Source: Aphanothece sp. CMT-3BRIN-NPC111 (GTDB lineage: Bacteria; Cyanobacteriota; Cyanobacteriia; Cyanobacteriales; JAHHGU01). From it: a DNA stretch of 64,000 nucleotides. Below the pieces are notes generated by a model that had not been told where the DNA came from, ran no database searches, and saw only the letters and a list, made by a program, of their open reading frames with translations. The number at the start of each line of letters is the position of its first letter. Within the stretch, counting starts at the first letter, position 1. The translations under genes and the position numbers were made by a program. Shown in pieces: positions 54,026 to 63,583 of this stretch. The stretch is taken from contig JAHHGU010000006.1 of NCBI GenBank assembly GCA_019359765.1, positions 1 through 64,000 on the forward strand. Reading direction: 5' to 3'.

Positions 54026-55279
54026 CTAGAATCTCAAGCGGGGTCGGTAATTGGCAACGGACTCCACAACTCCCAGGGCAAGAAAGTTTGTCAACAATGC
54101 CGAACGACCATAACTCACCCAAGGCAGCGGAATGCCAGTCACAGGTGCCAGACCAATGGTCATGCCGATGTTGACAATCACCTGAAACACAATCATAGAA
54201 AGGACGCCAATCGCTAGCAGAGAGCCAAAGTTGTCCTTAGCCGTTCGAGCAAGTATTACCATGCGTAAGCAAAACAACCAGAAAATCAATAGCAGGCACA
54301 TACATCCCACAAACCCCAGTTCTTCCCCGATAGCTGAGAAGATAAAGTCGGTATGCTGTTCGGGAATAAAGTTGAGTTGCGTCTGAGTTCCCTGGTTGAG
54401 ACCCTGTCCCCAAAGTTCACCGGCTCCAATGGCAATGCGAGATTGGATGAGGTGATACCCGCCGCCTAGTGGGTCTTTATCCGGGTTAATGAATAGAATC
54501 AGCCGATCTTTTTGATAGTCTTTCAATATCCCCCAGAAGATGTGTCCTAATTCACCTGAGACAAAGTTTATTAAAACCGCTCCCAGGCCACCATGCCAAG
54601 ACCAGGGTAAGGTACGCCACGCAATCAAAGCCATTGCGGCTGTCCACAGGAACCATCCTGGCAAAGACACGCTGAACAAAATCGCTGACACTATGGGAGA
54701 AATTAGCAACAACAGCCAACCGGGATTAGCATTGGCCCAGTAGAGCATTCCTAGGGTGATGGCTCCAAACACCAGTGATGTGCCCAAGTCAGGCTGCAAA
54801 AACACCAAAGCAAATGGAACAGCCGTAATTGCCAAGGCTTTGAAAAAACCTGGAAGGGTTGAAGCCGTTCGAGTATGTAAAAGGGCAGCCAAACTAATAA
54901 TTAACCCTAACTTGGCAAACTCTGAGGGTTGAAGGTTAAAGCCACCTATGCTGATCCATCGCTGCGCCCCTTTAGCGCTGCTGCCAATCCCCATTACCGC
55001 TATCAGGGACAGATTAGTAACACCGTAGATAAGCCAGTGCCACTGAATCAGGTTCTCGTAACGCGATCGCGCAATAAACATTGCCAATGCCAATCCAATG
55101 CTGCCAACGAGCCAGTGCTGCCACCAATCTGTCAATCCCTGGTTCAATTCCGCACTGCGGATCATAATTCCGCCCAAGATGGTGAGGCCGATTGGTATGG
55201 ATAACAGCAGCCAGTCTACTTGCTGCCAATCTGCCAGCAGTGGCTTCCAGCGAGAACGGTTCAGAGACTTATGCAACAT
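54026..55279 (-). CDS. rodA: Peptidoglycan glycosyltransferase RodA (SEDS family)
   Basis: A multi-spanning cell-wall polymerase of the elongation machinery, 417 residues from ATG 55279. A TTG further upstream (55336) would translate a heptamer array and is rejected. GAQRWISIGGFNLQPSEFAKLGLI is the SEDS signature; FLQPDLGTSLVFG, the loop QGLNQGTQTQLNFIPEQHTDFIF (with its functional Asp), and the terminal GIPLPWVSYGRSALLTNFLALG are present. About ten membrane segments. It follows mrp on the same strand by 91 bp, the gap being mostly tandem TTTGAGA units. Confidence 0.93.
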   Translation of the reverse strand: MLHKSLNRSRWKPLLADWQQVDWLLLSIPIGLTILGGIMIRSAELNQGLTDWWQHWLVGSIGLALAMFIARSRYENLIQWHWLIYGVTNLSLIAVMGIGSSAKGAQRWISIGGFNLQPSEFAKLGLIISLAALLHTRTASTLPGFFKALAITAVPFALVFLQPDLGTSLVFGAITLGMLYWANANPGWLLLLISPIVSAILFSVSLPGWFLWTAAMALIAWRTLPWSWHGGLGAVLINFVSGELGHIFWGILKDYQKDRLILFINPDKDPLGGGYHLIQSRIAIGAGELWGQGLNQGTQTQLNFIPEQHTDFIFSAIGEELGFVGCMCLLLIFWLFCLRMVILARTAKDNFGSLLAIGVLSMIVFQVIVNIGMTIGLAPVTGIPLPWVSYGRSALLTNFLALGVVESVANYRPRLRF

Positions 55280-55288
55280 TTTCTGTCT

Positions 55289-55330
55289 TTGAGAATTTGA
55301 GAATTTGAGATTTGAGATTTGAGATTTGGA
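55289..55330 (+). repeat. TTTGAGA/ATTTGAG short tandem array
   Basis: Six or so near-identical units of 7-8 bp (GAATTTGA, GATTTGA) directly upstream of the rodA start codon. Confidence 0.8.
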
Positions 55331-55369
55331 GAGCAAGCCAAAATCCTTGTATCTAAAATCAAAAATTTC

Positions 55370-56431
55370 TTAGGTTAGTGCGGCTACAGATACTTTAGCG
55401 GCAATAGATGAAGCGATCGCTACCAGCGCTTGAGCCGAAGCCGAATCCGGATCGGCAACAACCACAGGCAAGCCTTTGTCGCCACCCTGCCGTAAAGTAA
55501 TTTCTAGCGGAATACAGCCTAACAATGGGATGCCCAATTCCTGCGCCGTTTTTTCACCGCCCCCAGATCCAAAAATGTCATATTGGCGGTCAGGCAAATC
55601 CGGCGGAATGAAGTAACTCATATTTTCCACAATCCCCAACACTGGCACCCCCAGCTGCTGGAACATCTTTAAGCCTTTACGCGAATCCAATAGCGCCACC
55701 GTCTGAGGGGTAGTCACAATCACTGCCCCAGCCATGGGCACCGCCTGAACTAACGTCAACTGGGCATCGCCTGTGCCAGGGGGCATGTCTACAATTAAAT
55801 AGTCCAATTCTCCCCACTGTACCTGATAGAGAAACTGGCGAATTACCCCATTGAGCATCGGGCCTCGCCAAATTACGGGCTGATCCGGGTCAATCAAAAA
55901 GCCCATCGAAACCAGTTTGACACCGTGATTAAATGCCGGTTCCAAAATCTCTCCGGTGGCACCTTGCCGCACCATCACCTTCGCATCCGCCAGCCCCAGC
56001 ATTGTAGGGGCGTTTGGGCCATAAATATCGGCATCAATCAAACCGACTTTGGCACCAAACTGCGCCAAAGCCACCGCCACATTAACAGCAACCGTGCTCT
56101 TGCCGACACCACCCTTGCCACTGGAAATCGCCAGGATATTTTTCACCCCCGCAATCCCAGTGCGATCCGGCAAGGATTTTTGCTGAGGCGTCTCGGCTGT
56201 GACATCTACCAGCACTTCCGTGACCCCAGGCAACTGCTGAACCGCCCGTTTGCAATCATCCACAATGAATTCGCGTAACGGACAAGCCGGTGTCGTCAGC
56301 ACTAAAGTGAAGCTAACGACACCTGTGTCGATTGTCACATCACGAATCATGTTCAACTCCACCAAACTCTTGCGTAGTTCGGGGTCTTGCACCGGTCGCA
56401 GTACTTCTAGAACGGAATGAGCATCTAACAT
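55370..56431 (-). CDS. mrp: Mrp/NBP35 family iron-sulfur carrier ATPase
   Basis: A 353-residue protein. An N-terminal MIP18-like domain (about 1-85; LDAHSVLEVLRPVQDPELRK, TTPACPL) precedes the P-loop ATPase: SSGKGGVGKSTVAVNVAVAL (deviant Walker A), IDADIYGPNAPTMLGL and VDMPPGTGDAQL (Walker B/switch). Members of this family (ApbC/Mrp/HCF101) transfer Fe-S clusters to apoproteins. The usual C-terminal CxxC-type pair is reduced here: ENMSYFIPPDLPDRQYDIFG has no obvious CxxC, as in other cyanobacterial Mrp copies, so cluster transfer may use other ligands. Upstream of rodA on the same strand. Confidence 0.93.
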   Translation of the reverse strand: MLDAHSVLEVLRPVQDPELRKSLVELNMIRDVTIDTGVVSFTLVLTTPACPLREFIVDDCKRAVQQLPGVTEVLVDVTAETPQQKSLPDRTGIAGVKNILAISSGKGGVGKSTVAVNVAVALAQFGAKVGLIDADIYGPNAPTMLGLADAKVMVRQGATGEILEPAFNHGVKLVSMGFLIDPDQPVIWRGPMLNGVIRQFLYQVQWGELDYLIVDMPPGTGDAQLTLVQAVPMAGAVIVTTPQTVALLDSRKGLKMFQQLGVPVLGIVENMSYFIPPDLPDRQYDIFGSGGGEKTAQELGIPLLGCIPLEITLRQGGDKGLPVVVADPDSASAQALVAIASSIAAKVSVAALT

Positions 56432-56636
56432 AAGACAATTATTCCTAAACCCCAGAGGAATACATGCGGGGCAAGTTTATTATCAACAATAAAGCATCTT
56501 AACGGTTTGCTAGTCTCAATAACTTTAGGCATGGTCACAGGATTTGGGATTGCCCATGGGTGGCTCAACCCGCATAGATAAATCTGAAAAATTTTAACTG
56601 TCGATGGGAGAAAATAATCCCAAATCTAGAATAAAT

Positions 56637-57128
56637 TCAGCCTTGAGCTTGCAGACCCACTTGCTCAGCTGCTAGGGCTAACTCAGACGCTACACGAGCC
56701 TCATAAGGTCGGATCAGCCACCAGACCAAGGGAGATAACCAACCTCGCAGCGTAACTGAATAAGACACGTAGGTGCCACATACACTCTTTTCCACCTGAT
56801 AAGTCACTCGTTTCTCGATGCCTGGAATCGCCAAAACTCGGATGCCTAATAACTCTCCCGGGCGCACACGTTCGACAAACACTCGAATCGGAATGGGTAT
56901 CAAGCGCGTCACCTCCTGGTAAATAAGACCGGGTTTGGCGACCAATCCCCTGGGGACATTGGTGCTAGCCAGTAGGGGATGCCAGGATACATCGGCTAAG
57001 TCGATCAATTTTTGCCAGAGGATATCCACCGAGGCAGAACTCACGGCGCGATAGGTTCGCACTAGGGAAAACCGGAAGCAAACATCCTCACGACCAGCGA
57101 TGAACTTGAAGGAAAAATTGAAAATCAC
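56637..57128 (-). CDS. SRPBCC (cyclase/dehydrase-like) family protein
   Basis: A 163-residue protein from GTG 57128. RTYRAVSSASVDILWQKLID, a central PGLIYQEVTRLIPIPIRVFVE and TYQVEKSVCGTYVSYSVTLRGWLSPLVWWLI give the alternating strands of a START/SRPBCC-type ligand-binding fold. The family is diverse (polyketide cyclases, coenzyme Q-binding proteins), so the ligand cannot be predicted. It stands alone between mrp and hemF and is divergent from hemF. Confidence 0.78.
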   Translation of the reverse strand: MIFNFSFKFIAGREDVCFRFSLVRTYRAVSSASVDILWQKLIDLADVSWHPLLASTNVPRGLVAKPGLIYQEVTRLIPIPIRVFVERVRPGELLGIRVLAIPGIEKRVTYQVEKSVCGTYVSYSVTLRGWLSPLVWWLIRPYEARVASELALAAEQVGLQAQG

Positions 57129-57453
57129 AATATTTCTCCGCAGCTAGCCCCAGGCAAATTTATAATTCTATGTTAATTGGTGTTGCAGGTAACATCCTCC
57201 TACAGGAGATTTTGCAACTCCAAGGCAGTCGCTGTTGACTTAAGACAGAAGGTGGTCTGAGCAACCCGATCCAAGTTAGTCTATATTGACGATGACAATT
57301 GAATTAATTCAAGTTTTTTTGAAGTAAAGACCCCGACCAGGGGCAGCTTTATCAAGTGCCTGCTAGAAAACAACTGGGCTAAGTTTACTGAAAATATTTA
57401 GTCATCAACACGCCCATCTACTGCTTTTAGTTGAACCACATTAAATTGAGATT
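57129..57453. other. Intergenic region upstream of hemF
   Basis: No gene. It contains a perfect 14-bp palindrome TTGAATTAATTCAA (57299-57312) about 140 bp before the hemF ATG, a possible operator, and must hold the divergent promoters of 57128 and hemF. Confidence 0.5.
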
Positions 57454-58494
57454 ATGACAGCTTTTTCGACTTCCGAAACGACAACCTCTCATTCTCTGCC
57501 TCCAGAGTCGTCAAAAGCTCGCGTTAGCCAGTTTATGCGACAGCTACAGGACGACATTTGTCAAGCATTGGAACAGCTAGATGGTGTCGCCACCTTCAGA
57601 GAAGATTCCTGGGAAAGAGAAGAAGGCGGCGGCGGTCGTTCTCGCGTGATGCGGGATGGCGCGGTATTTGAACAAGGTGGAGTCGGCTTTTCTGAGGTCT
57701 GGGGCGATAGTTTGCCACCCTCAATTCTGGCACAACGCCCAGAAGCTGCCGGTCATGGATTTTATGCCATTGGCACCTCAATGGTGTTGCATCCTCGCAA
57801 TCCCTACATTCCCACTGTCCACCTCAATTATCGCTACTTTGAGGCAGGTCCGGTCTGGTGGTTTGGCGGCGGTCTTGATTTGACACCCTATTATCCATTT
57901 GCAGAAGATGCCGCCCACGTACACCGCACCCTGAAGGAAGCTTGTGACGGTCACCACCCAGACTACTACCCTACGTTTAAGCGCTGGTGCGATGAGTATT
58001 TCTATATAAAGCATCGGCAAGAAATGCGCGGCGTCGGCGGTATCTTTTTTGACTATCAAGACGGTCAAGGTCAATTGTACCGAGGTCCCGATCCCCAAGG
58101 ACCAGCTGCTGCTTATAGTAACGAAGTCGGCACACTAGAGTCTCGCAGTTGGGAAGAATTGTTTGCCTTTGTGCGTGACTGCGGTCAGGCATTTTTACCG
58201 GCTTATGTTCCGATTGTGGAGCGACGGCGATCGCTCGAATATGGCGAGCGTGAGCGTAACTTCCAATTATATCGCCGGGGCAGGTACGTGGAATTCAATC
58301 TTGTTTATGACCGGGGCACCATCTTTGGTCTCCAAACCAATGGTCGCACCGAGTCAATCCTCATGTCCTTACCGCCCTTAGTGCGCTGGGAATACGCCTA
58401 TCAACCGGAACCAAATACCCCGGAAGCCGAACTATATGAAGTTTTTTTGAAACCTCAAGATTGGGCTAACTGGACTCCGGCTTCGCCAGAATAG
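57454..58494 (+). CDS. hemF: Oxygen-dependent coproporphyrinogen III oxidase
   Basis: Decarboxylates coproporphyrinogen III to protoporphyrinogen IX using oxygen, for heme and chlorophyll. It has 346 residues. [59 protein letters not shown] and [20 protein letters not shown] are the family signatures. The first 25 residues are poorly conserved Ser/Thr-rich sequence. It is probably cytosolic. The oxygen-independent HemN alternative is not in the window. An STAS-domain gene follows 74 bp downstream. Confidence 0.96.
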   Translation: MTAFSTSETTTSHSLPPESSKARVSQFMRQLQDDICQALEQLDGVATFREDSWEREEGGGGRSRVMRDGAVFEQGGVGFSEVWGDSLPPSILAQRPEAAGHGFYAIGTSMVLHPRNPYIPTVHLNYRYFEAGPVWWFGGGLDLTPYYPFAEDAAHVHRTLKEACDGHHPDYYPTFKRWCDEYFYIKHRQEMRGVGGIFFDYQDGQGQLYRGPDPQGPAAAYSNEVGTLESRSWEELFAFVRDCGQAFLPAYVPIVERRRSLEYGERERNFQLYRRGRYVEFNLVYDRGTIFGLQTNGRTESILMSLPPLVRWEYAYQPEPNTPEAELYEVFLKPQDWANWTPASPE

Positions 58495-58568
58495 CAATTT
58501 CATCCTTAGCGTAAGTTGATCGCAGTCAGGATGTTAACTGAGTTAGACTACTGTGAAGTGAGGTACTG

Positions 58569-58937
58569 GTGATTAACATCGATCAGAGAACACACACGAG
58601 AAAAGATGGCACGACAGTCATTGTCTTAACCCCAACTGGACGTTTGGATATAACTACCGCGTGGCAATTTCGCCTGAAGTTGCAGGAGTGTATTTCTAAA
58701 CTCAGCCACAATGTTGTCGTTAATCTCGGTCAGGTTAATTTTATTGATAGCTCTGGCCTGACTTCACTGGTGGCAGGAATGCGAGATGCCGATCAAGTCA
58801 AAGGCAGCTTTCGCATTTGTAACGTCCATCCCGAAGCCAAGCTGGTGTTCGAAGTCACAATGATGGATTCAGTGTTTGAAATTTTTGAAACTGAGGAAGA
58901 GGCACTCGAAAGTGCGCCCCGCAGTATAAGCACCTGA
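58569..58937 (+). CDS. STAS-domain protein (anti-sigma factor antagonist-like)
   Basis: A 122-residue single STAS domain from GTG 58569. VIVLTPTGRLDITTAWQFRL and VVVNLGQVNFIDSSGLTSLV contain the Asp-Ser pair of the SpoIIAA-type phosphorylation site; VFEIFETEEEALES ends the domain. Such proteins bind and release anti-sigma or other kinases in partner-switching pathways. No cognate HATPase/RsbW-like kinase or PP2C phosphatase gene is nearby, so its partner is elsewhere. It lies 80 bp upstream of thf1 on the same strand. Confidence 0.88.
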   Translation: MINIDQRTHTRKDGTTVIVLTPTGRLDITTAWQFRLKLQECISKLSHNVVVNLGQVNFIDSSGLTSLVAGMRDADQVKGSFRICNVHPEAKLVFEVTMMDSVFEIFETEEEALESAPRSIST

Positions 58938-59017
58938 AAAACTTATACTTCTAGCTTGTCTTGGCAAACGTCTCCTTAAGCGAGACAATAGTCTTAAGTT
59001 CCCCTTAAAGTCTGCTG

Positions 59018-59752
59018 GTGAATAACCTTCGTACTGTCTCCGATACCAAGCGAGATTTCTATACCTATCACACCCGTCCCATCAATTCCATCTACCGGCG
59101 GGTGGTGGAAGAGTTGATGGTAGAAATGCATTTGCTTGCAGCCAATGTTGACTTTCGTTACGACCCCATCTATGCATTGGGTGTTGTCACGTCATTCGAC
59201 CGATTCATGCAAGCCTATAGGCCTGAACGTGATAAAGATTCAATTTTTGATGCCCTATGTCGGGCAGTGGGGGACGACCCCCAAAAGTACCAGCAGGATG
59301 CCCAACGGCTGGAGGCTTTAGCAAAAAGTCTACCTGGAAAGGAATTAATTACCTGGATCGGCTCTCCGACTCTCCTTGATGGTTACGGTGACATTCAGGA
59401 GTCTTTGAAGGCGATCGCTCTCAACCCGCAATTCAAGTACAGCCGTCTGTTTGCGATCGGTTTGTTCACACTACTAGAACTGGCAGATTCAGATCTGGTT
59501 AAGGATGAAAAACAGCGCAATCAAGCTCTTAAGGAAATTGGTGAGGTATTGCACCTACCTGAAGAGAAATTACAAAAAGACCTTGACTTGTACCGGAGCA
59601 ATCTAGAAAAAATGGCTCAGGTGCAGCTTGTCATGGAAGATACGTTGAAGGCGGAGCGAAAAAAACGCGATCAACGTGCCCAAGATAAAGGCATAGTAGT
59701 TGCACCTCCTAGCCCTAGTAACCCCAAAGACGAGGCACCCTCTGGTTCATGA
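59018..59752 (+). CDS. thf1: Photosystem II biogenesis protein Thf1/Psb29
   Basis: A 244-residue protein from GTG 59018. RTVSDTKRDFYTYHTRPINS, YRRVVEELMVEMHLLAANVD, DPIYALGVVTSFDRFMQAYR and the coiled-coil C-terminal half are those of THF1/Psb29. In studied cyanobacteria and plants it is needed for normal photosystem II repair, stabilises FtsH complexes, and interacts with photosystem I in high light. The last 30 residues are charged and low-complexity (ERKKRDQRAQDKG) followed by a Pro/Ser end. It is convergent with trxA. Confidence 0.94.
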   Translation: MNNLRTVSDTKRDFYTYHTRPINSIYRRVVEELMVEMHLLAANVDFRYDPIYALGVVTSFDRFMQAYRPERDKDSIFDALCRAVGDDPQKYQQDAQRLEALAKSLPGKELITWIGSPTLLDGYGDIQESLKAIALNPQFKYSRLFAIGLFTLLELADSDLVKDEKQRNQALKEIGEVLHLPEEKLQKDLDLYRSNLEKMAQVQLVMEDTLKAERKKRDQRAQDKGIVVAPPSPSNPKDEAPSGS

Positions 59753-59771
59753 AAGTCTTCCCGCTTGGAAA

Positions 59772-59793
59772 CCCCATCCCCTTGTGGGTGGGG
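59772..59793. terminator. GC-rich hairpin between thf1 and trxA
   Basis: CCCCATCCC pairs with GGGTGGGG across CTTGT, 20 bp after thf1. It has no T-run, so its strength is uncertain. The remainder up to 60039 shows no gene. Confidence 0.45.
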
Positions 59794-60039
59794 AGGAAGG
59801 CGGGGCAGGGTGTAGCGCCTTCCTTGGATAACTTTTATACAATTATACGCCGACTCTTTTTATGTTGACTACGGCGTTAATGTAGCGGTCGATCCAGATT
59901 TTTTCTACTTAATCCCAATACTCTCTGATGTTGCAGTTCGCAAACACTTTTTCATCACGTGCGGTGGGAGCACTATATCAGCAATTCGACAATAGATTGA
60001 GAATCAATCCAGTCTGGATGATTAGTCAAAAAATTTGCC

Positions 60040-60357
60040 TTAGATCAAAGGTTGTAAGCGCTGGATTAGCTTTTCAGCTGGGAGTACACCCTCAATTCGC
60101 TCCACCGGCTGACCATTCTTGAAAAGTACCAATGTAGGCAGAGCATGAATGTGATGCTGACTAGCAAGCTGGGGATATTTATCTGTGTCAATTTTCACAA
60201 CCTGTAACCGATCCTTGAGATGGGTATTCACCTGCTCTACAATCGGGGACATCATCTGACAAGGGCCGCACCAGGTAGCGTAAAAATCTACTAAAACAGG
60301 TACATCAGAGCCTGAAAGTAGTTCCTGGAAACTATTAAACTGCTTTTTAATCGCCAT
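60040..60357 (-). CDS. trxA: Thioredoxin
   Basis: A 105-residue disulfide reductant with the classical active site VDFYATWCGPCQMMSPIVE (Cys31/Cys34-type pair) and cis-Pro in HIHALPTLVLFKNGQPVERI. Size and motif match the short thioredoxins of cyanobacteria, reduced by ferredoxin- or NADPH-thioredoxin reductase; which class (m-, x-, y-type) cannot be fixed by eye. It is convergent with thf1. Confidence 0.93.
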   Translation of the reverse strand: MAIKKQFNSFQELLSGSDVPVLVDFYATWCGPCQMMSPIVEQVNTHLKDRLQVVKIDTDKYPQLASQHHIHALPTLVLFKNGQPVERIEGVLPAEKLIQRLQPLI

Positions 60358-60486
60358 GTGACTAAACCAGTTTTCTGCTATTCCAGGTCTATCCTAATCA
60401 TTGGGAATGCCAATTCCGTCCGTCCAAAGTACTAATCAATGTTACATTTTCCCCACTTACATATTTGAGTATGTTCCTGAACTGTA

Positions 60487-60607
60487 GTTATAGCAGTTGC
60501 CATAAGGGTGCTTGACAATCGACTCTGCACCCATGCACCCACAACTACTGCTATAACTGTATGTTTGCTAAAAGCTAATTGCTAATAGCTAACTGCTAAT
60601 TGCTATA
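60487..60607 (+). mobile_element. Composite repeat: inverted-repeat element plus heptamer tail
   Basis: GTTATAGCAGTTGCC...TACTGCTATAAC (60487-60557) with the core GCTTGACAATCGAC, then CTAAAAG/CTAATTG/CTAACTG heptamers ending in TTGCTATAAGATAAT, 58 bp before the preferred fabG start. The first 37 bases are nearly identical to the reverse complement of 62970-63006. Confidence 0.8.
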
Positions 60608-60613
60608 AGATAA

Positions 60614-61432
<819 letters not shown>

Positions 61433-61440
61433 CCGCCCTC

Positions 61441-61536
61441 AAAGTTTTGAGTTTTGAGTTTTGAGTTTTGAGTTTTGAATTAAGATGAGTAGCTTAATAA
61501 CTGGGCACAGTTGGTCTGAAGCCAGGGGCTTCAGAC
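61441..61536. repeat. TTTTGAG tandem array and a perfect hairpin after fabG
   Basis: Five TTTTGAG heptamers in tandem (61441-61480), then GTCTGAAGCC-AGG-GGCTTCAGAC (61514-61536), a perfect 10-bp stem. There is no T-run, so it is not a classical terminator. The rest of the gap to 61622 shows nothing else. Confidence 0.7.
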
Positions 61537-61622
61537 ATGGAAAAAGAAAAAAAGTTTGAACTGATTCAAGACTCAAAACTCACAACTCACGTACAAGCCA
61601 AAGCCTCAAGAAATTGACAAAT

Positions 61623-61739
61623 TTACTGGCGGTTCTTGGTAGTCCAAACAGTCGTAAACATCATAAGTATGCCACCTATGAAAATAGCGATCGCCAGTCC
61701 GCCTGCAACTAAATTTAGTGTATCCGTATTGATTTCCAT
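61623..61739 (-). CDS. 38-residue single-span membrane protein
   Basis: ATG 61739 to TAA 61623: MEINTDTLNLVAGG, then a hydrophobic segment AIAIFIGGILMMFTTVW, ending TTKNRQ. This is the design of the low-molecular-mass subunits of photosynthetic complexes: short luminal or cytosolic head, one helix, basic tail. It may be a subunit of NDH-1 (NdhP/NdhQ type) or of a photosystem, but I cannot assign it by memory and leave the symbol blank. The reading frame includes a HIP1 octamer in frame and has no obvious strong ribosome-binding site. Confidence 0.6.
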   Translation of the reverse strand: MEINTDTLNLVAGGLAIAIFIGGILMMFTTVWTTKNRQ

Positions 61740-61948
61740 TTAGCCCATCTTTATAGTGTTAACGCTACTAGATTAGCAACATTACCGTTGCCTGAGGAGA
61801 AAGAAACAATAGACTTACTTGAAACAAGGTTAACCGAGGATCTCTAGGAGCAGGGTATAGATAATCTTCTCTGTTTCCCTTTTGCAACCCAATAGCTAGC
61901 TGGCTAGCTAATAACCACGCTCGGCTCAGCTGCCAGTTTAAACTTTTA

Positions 61949-62767
61949 TTAGACTATGGGCTTTCGAGTTTTCAGATCAAATTTGTACCCGTCTGGAAGA
62001 ATATGAAGCTTGGCTCCGCAAATCGCCAAAGCCTCATCCTTTAAGAGTCCATCTATATTTATATGGGTAATTTCTGCCACATCAACAACGGTAACAGCGC
62101 CTTCCCCAACCACTTCAAACTTATTGTCGCTAACGATGACAGCCGTATTTTCATCAATCCCGAATCCCATAACGGCAGGTTGCTGTGCTAGCGCTGAAAG
62201 TAAGCGCCCTAGGCGTCCACGCTGTAGGAAATGCTGATCGATTACCACCCCCGGTAGAAAGCCCATACCCGGACCCATTTCTACAACCTCAACTCGAGGA
62301 TTTGTCTCCGAGTCTCCTTCGACAATCATCACGTCTGGCATCACCGCCGCTCCAGCGCTTGTGCCTCCTACCACTATCCCTTCAGCGTAGCGTTTGTGAA
62401 TAGCGGCATCAATTTCGGTGCCCTTAATGATGCTGGTGATCCGTGATTGATCTCCCCCAGTAAAAAATACGCCCGTGGCTTTCTCAATTGCTTCTAAGGC
62501 ACTTGATGAAGTTGTATCTTCGCGGGATACGGTGTCAATTATGCGAATATCCTCAGCTCCCAACCGCTCAAACACTCTAATATAGTCATCCCCTACTTCC
62601 CTAGGCAGTTCTGTCGCTGCTGTCATTACGGCAATGTGAGCCTTTGTGCCCCCAGCGCGTCGAACAAACTCCCGCAAAACCTTGCAATCACCCTCTCTGT
62701 CTTCTGCTCCACCAATGATTACTAACTGCCCCTGAACCTGACTTGGTATTGTCTCTTCAGTTTCCAT
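61949..62767 (-). CDS. cphB: Cyanophycinase
   Basis: A serine-type peptidase that degrades the nitrogen store cyanophycin to beta-Asp-Arg dipeptides. GQLVIIGGAEDREGDCKVL, VMTAATELPREVG, ATGVFFTGGDQSRI and VGGTSAGAAVMPDVMI (nucleophilic Ser) match the cyanobacterial enzyme. ATG 62767 starts close to the conserved region; a GTG at 62779 would add four residues. It has 272 residues. The synthetase gene cphA, usually adjacent to cphB, is not in the window on either side. Confidence 0.94.
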   Translation of the reverse strand: METEETIPSQVQGQLVIIGGAEDREGDCKVLREFVRRAGGTKAHIAVMTAATELPREVGDDYIRVFERLGAEDIRIIDTVSREDTTSSSALEAIEKATGVFFTGGDQSRITSIIKGTEIDAAIHKRYAEGIVVGGTSAGAAVMPDVMIVEGDSETNPRVEVVEMGPGMGFLPGVVIDQHFLQRGRLGRLLSALAQQPAVMGFGIDENTAVIVSDNKFEVVGEGAVTVVDVAEITHINIDGLLKDEALAICGAKLHILPDGYKFDLKTRKPIV

Positions 62768-62915
62768 AGCTGCCGCCACTTAAGGATTATAAAAGATGCT
62801 AATACATTTAACCTAAAAATCTAGCGCTTCCCAATACCCTTCTGGATAGAAAAAATGTACACCCCTAGGTTCTAAAGGCAGATTAATTTGAACTATATAT
62901 AGGAATCCTTCAATT

Positions 62916-63006
62916 AGCTTTTAGCAAGCCTTCAGTTATAGCACCAGTTTTGGATGCATAGGGTCTCGTGTCGATTGTCAAGCACCCTTATGGCAATTGC
63001 TATAAC
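62916..63006 (-). mobile_element. Composite repeat, reverse orientation
   Basis: On the minus strand: GTTATAGCAATTGCC, ATAAGGGTGCTTGACAATCG...GTGCTATAAC (63006-62935), then one CTAAAAG/CTAATTG heptamer pair (62934-62916). It is closest in sequence to the copy at 60487. The rest of the 62780-63107 gap holds nothing recognisable. Confidence 0.75.
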
Positions 63007-63107
63007 TAATATTATCTTTATTTTCATTATGTAGAAATGGCAGCACAAAAATCCAGTATACAGCTGGCCTACTGGATTTATTCAAATTGGATTTTTCAAC
63101 AACAAAC

Positions 63108-63296
63108 TTATGCTTTATCTATTATCTCTTTTGCCTTATCTTTGAGATCTTCTTTAAGGTGTATTGCTGCTGCTATATCCTGTTTTTCTTGCCCTTCTAC
63201 TTGGGAGTTCGGATCGCCAGTAATCTCGCCAACGGTTTCTTGAACTTTGCCTTCAATATTTTTGGCAACTGCTTCTGCCCTATTTTCAATACTCAT
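63108..63296 (-). CDS. CsbD family stress protein
   Basis: A 62-residue very hydrophilic protein from ATG 63296 with AAGGA at good spacing; a longer frame from 63332 would translate a palindrome and is rejected. NRAEAVAKNIEGKVQETVGEITGDP and KEDLKDKAKEIIDKA are the CsbD repeats, predicted to be an amphipathic helical hairpin. In other bacteria CsbD proteins are induced by general stress. The 16-bp inverted repeat 25 bp upstream may be its regulatory site. Confidence 0.88.
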   Translation of the reverse strand: MSIENRAEAVAKNIEGKVQETVGEITGDPNSQVEGQEKQDIAAAIHLKEDLKDKAKEIIDKA

Positions 63297-63320
63297 TTTT
63301 GGTTCCTTCACAAAACTGTG

Positions 63321-63360
63321 AATCCAAAACATTTAATATTTACTTTAAATGTTTTGGATT
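63321..63360. promoter_or_regulatory. Perfect 16-bp inverted repeat upstream of csbD
   Basis: AATCCAAAACATTTAA (63321-63336), an 8-base spacer, and its exact reverse complement (63345-63360). Only 5 of 16 stem pairs are G-C and no T-run follows, so an operator or leader hairpin fits better than a terminator for the response regulator gene upstream. Confidence 0.6.
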
Positions 63361-63583
63361 GTACTTAACATCCATCGCTAGTTATATCTTTTAAAGACGA
63401 TTACAGCGATTTTCACTCATGGTTTAGGAGAATTAGTAAACTAATGGTACTGAAGTGTTAAGCAGGGGGGTAATTAAACTTAGCTTGGGATTGCAGTATT
63501 TAGTGCAAAAACTTTCGCGTACTAACATTCTTGTAACATAGCTTTATAACTGGATACTTTGTCTTTGACTTTCCTCGCCAAAG

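Noticed and set aside
55280..55336. Upstream TTG start for rodA
   Set aside because: The extension is encoded by tandem TTTGAGA heptamers; ATG 55279 fits the family.
63037..63368. Plus-strand frames of 68 and 93 codons opposite csbD
   Set aside because: Antisense shadows of the Lys/Glu-rich CsbD helix.
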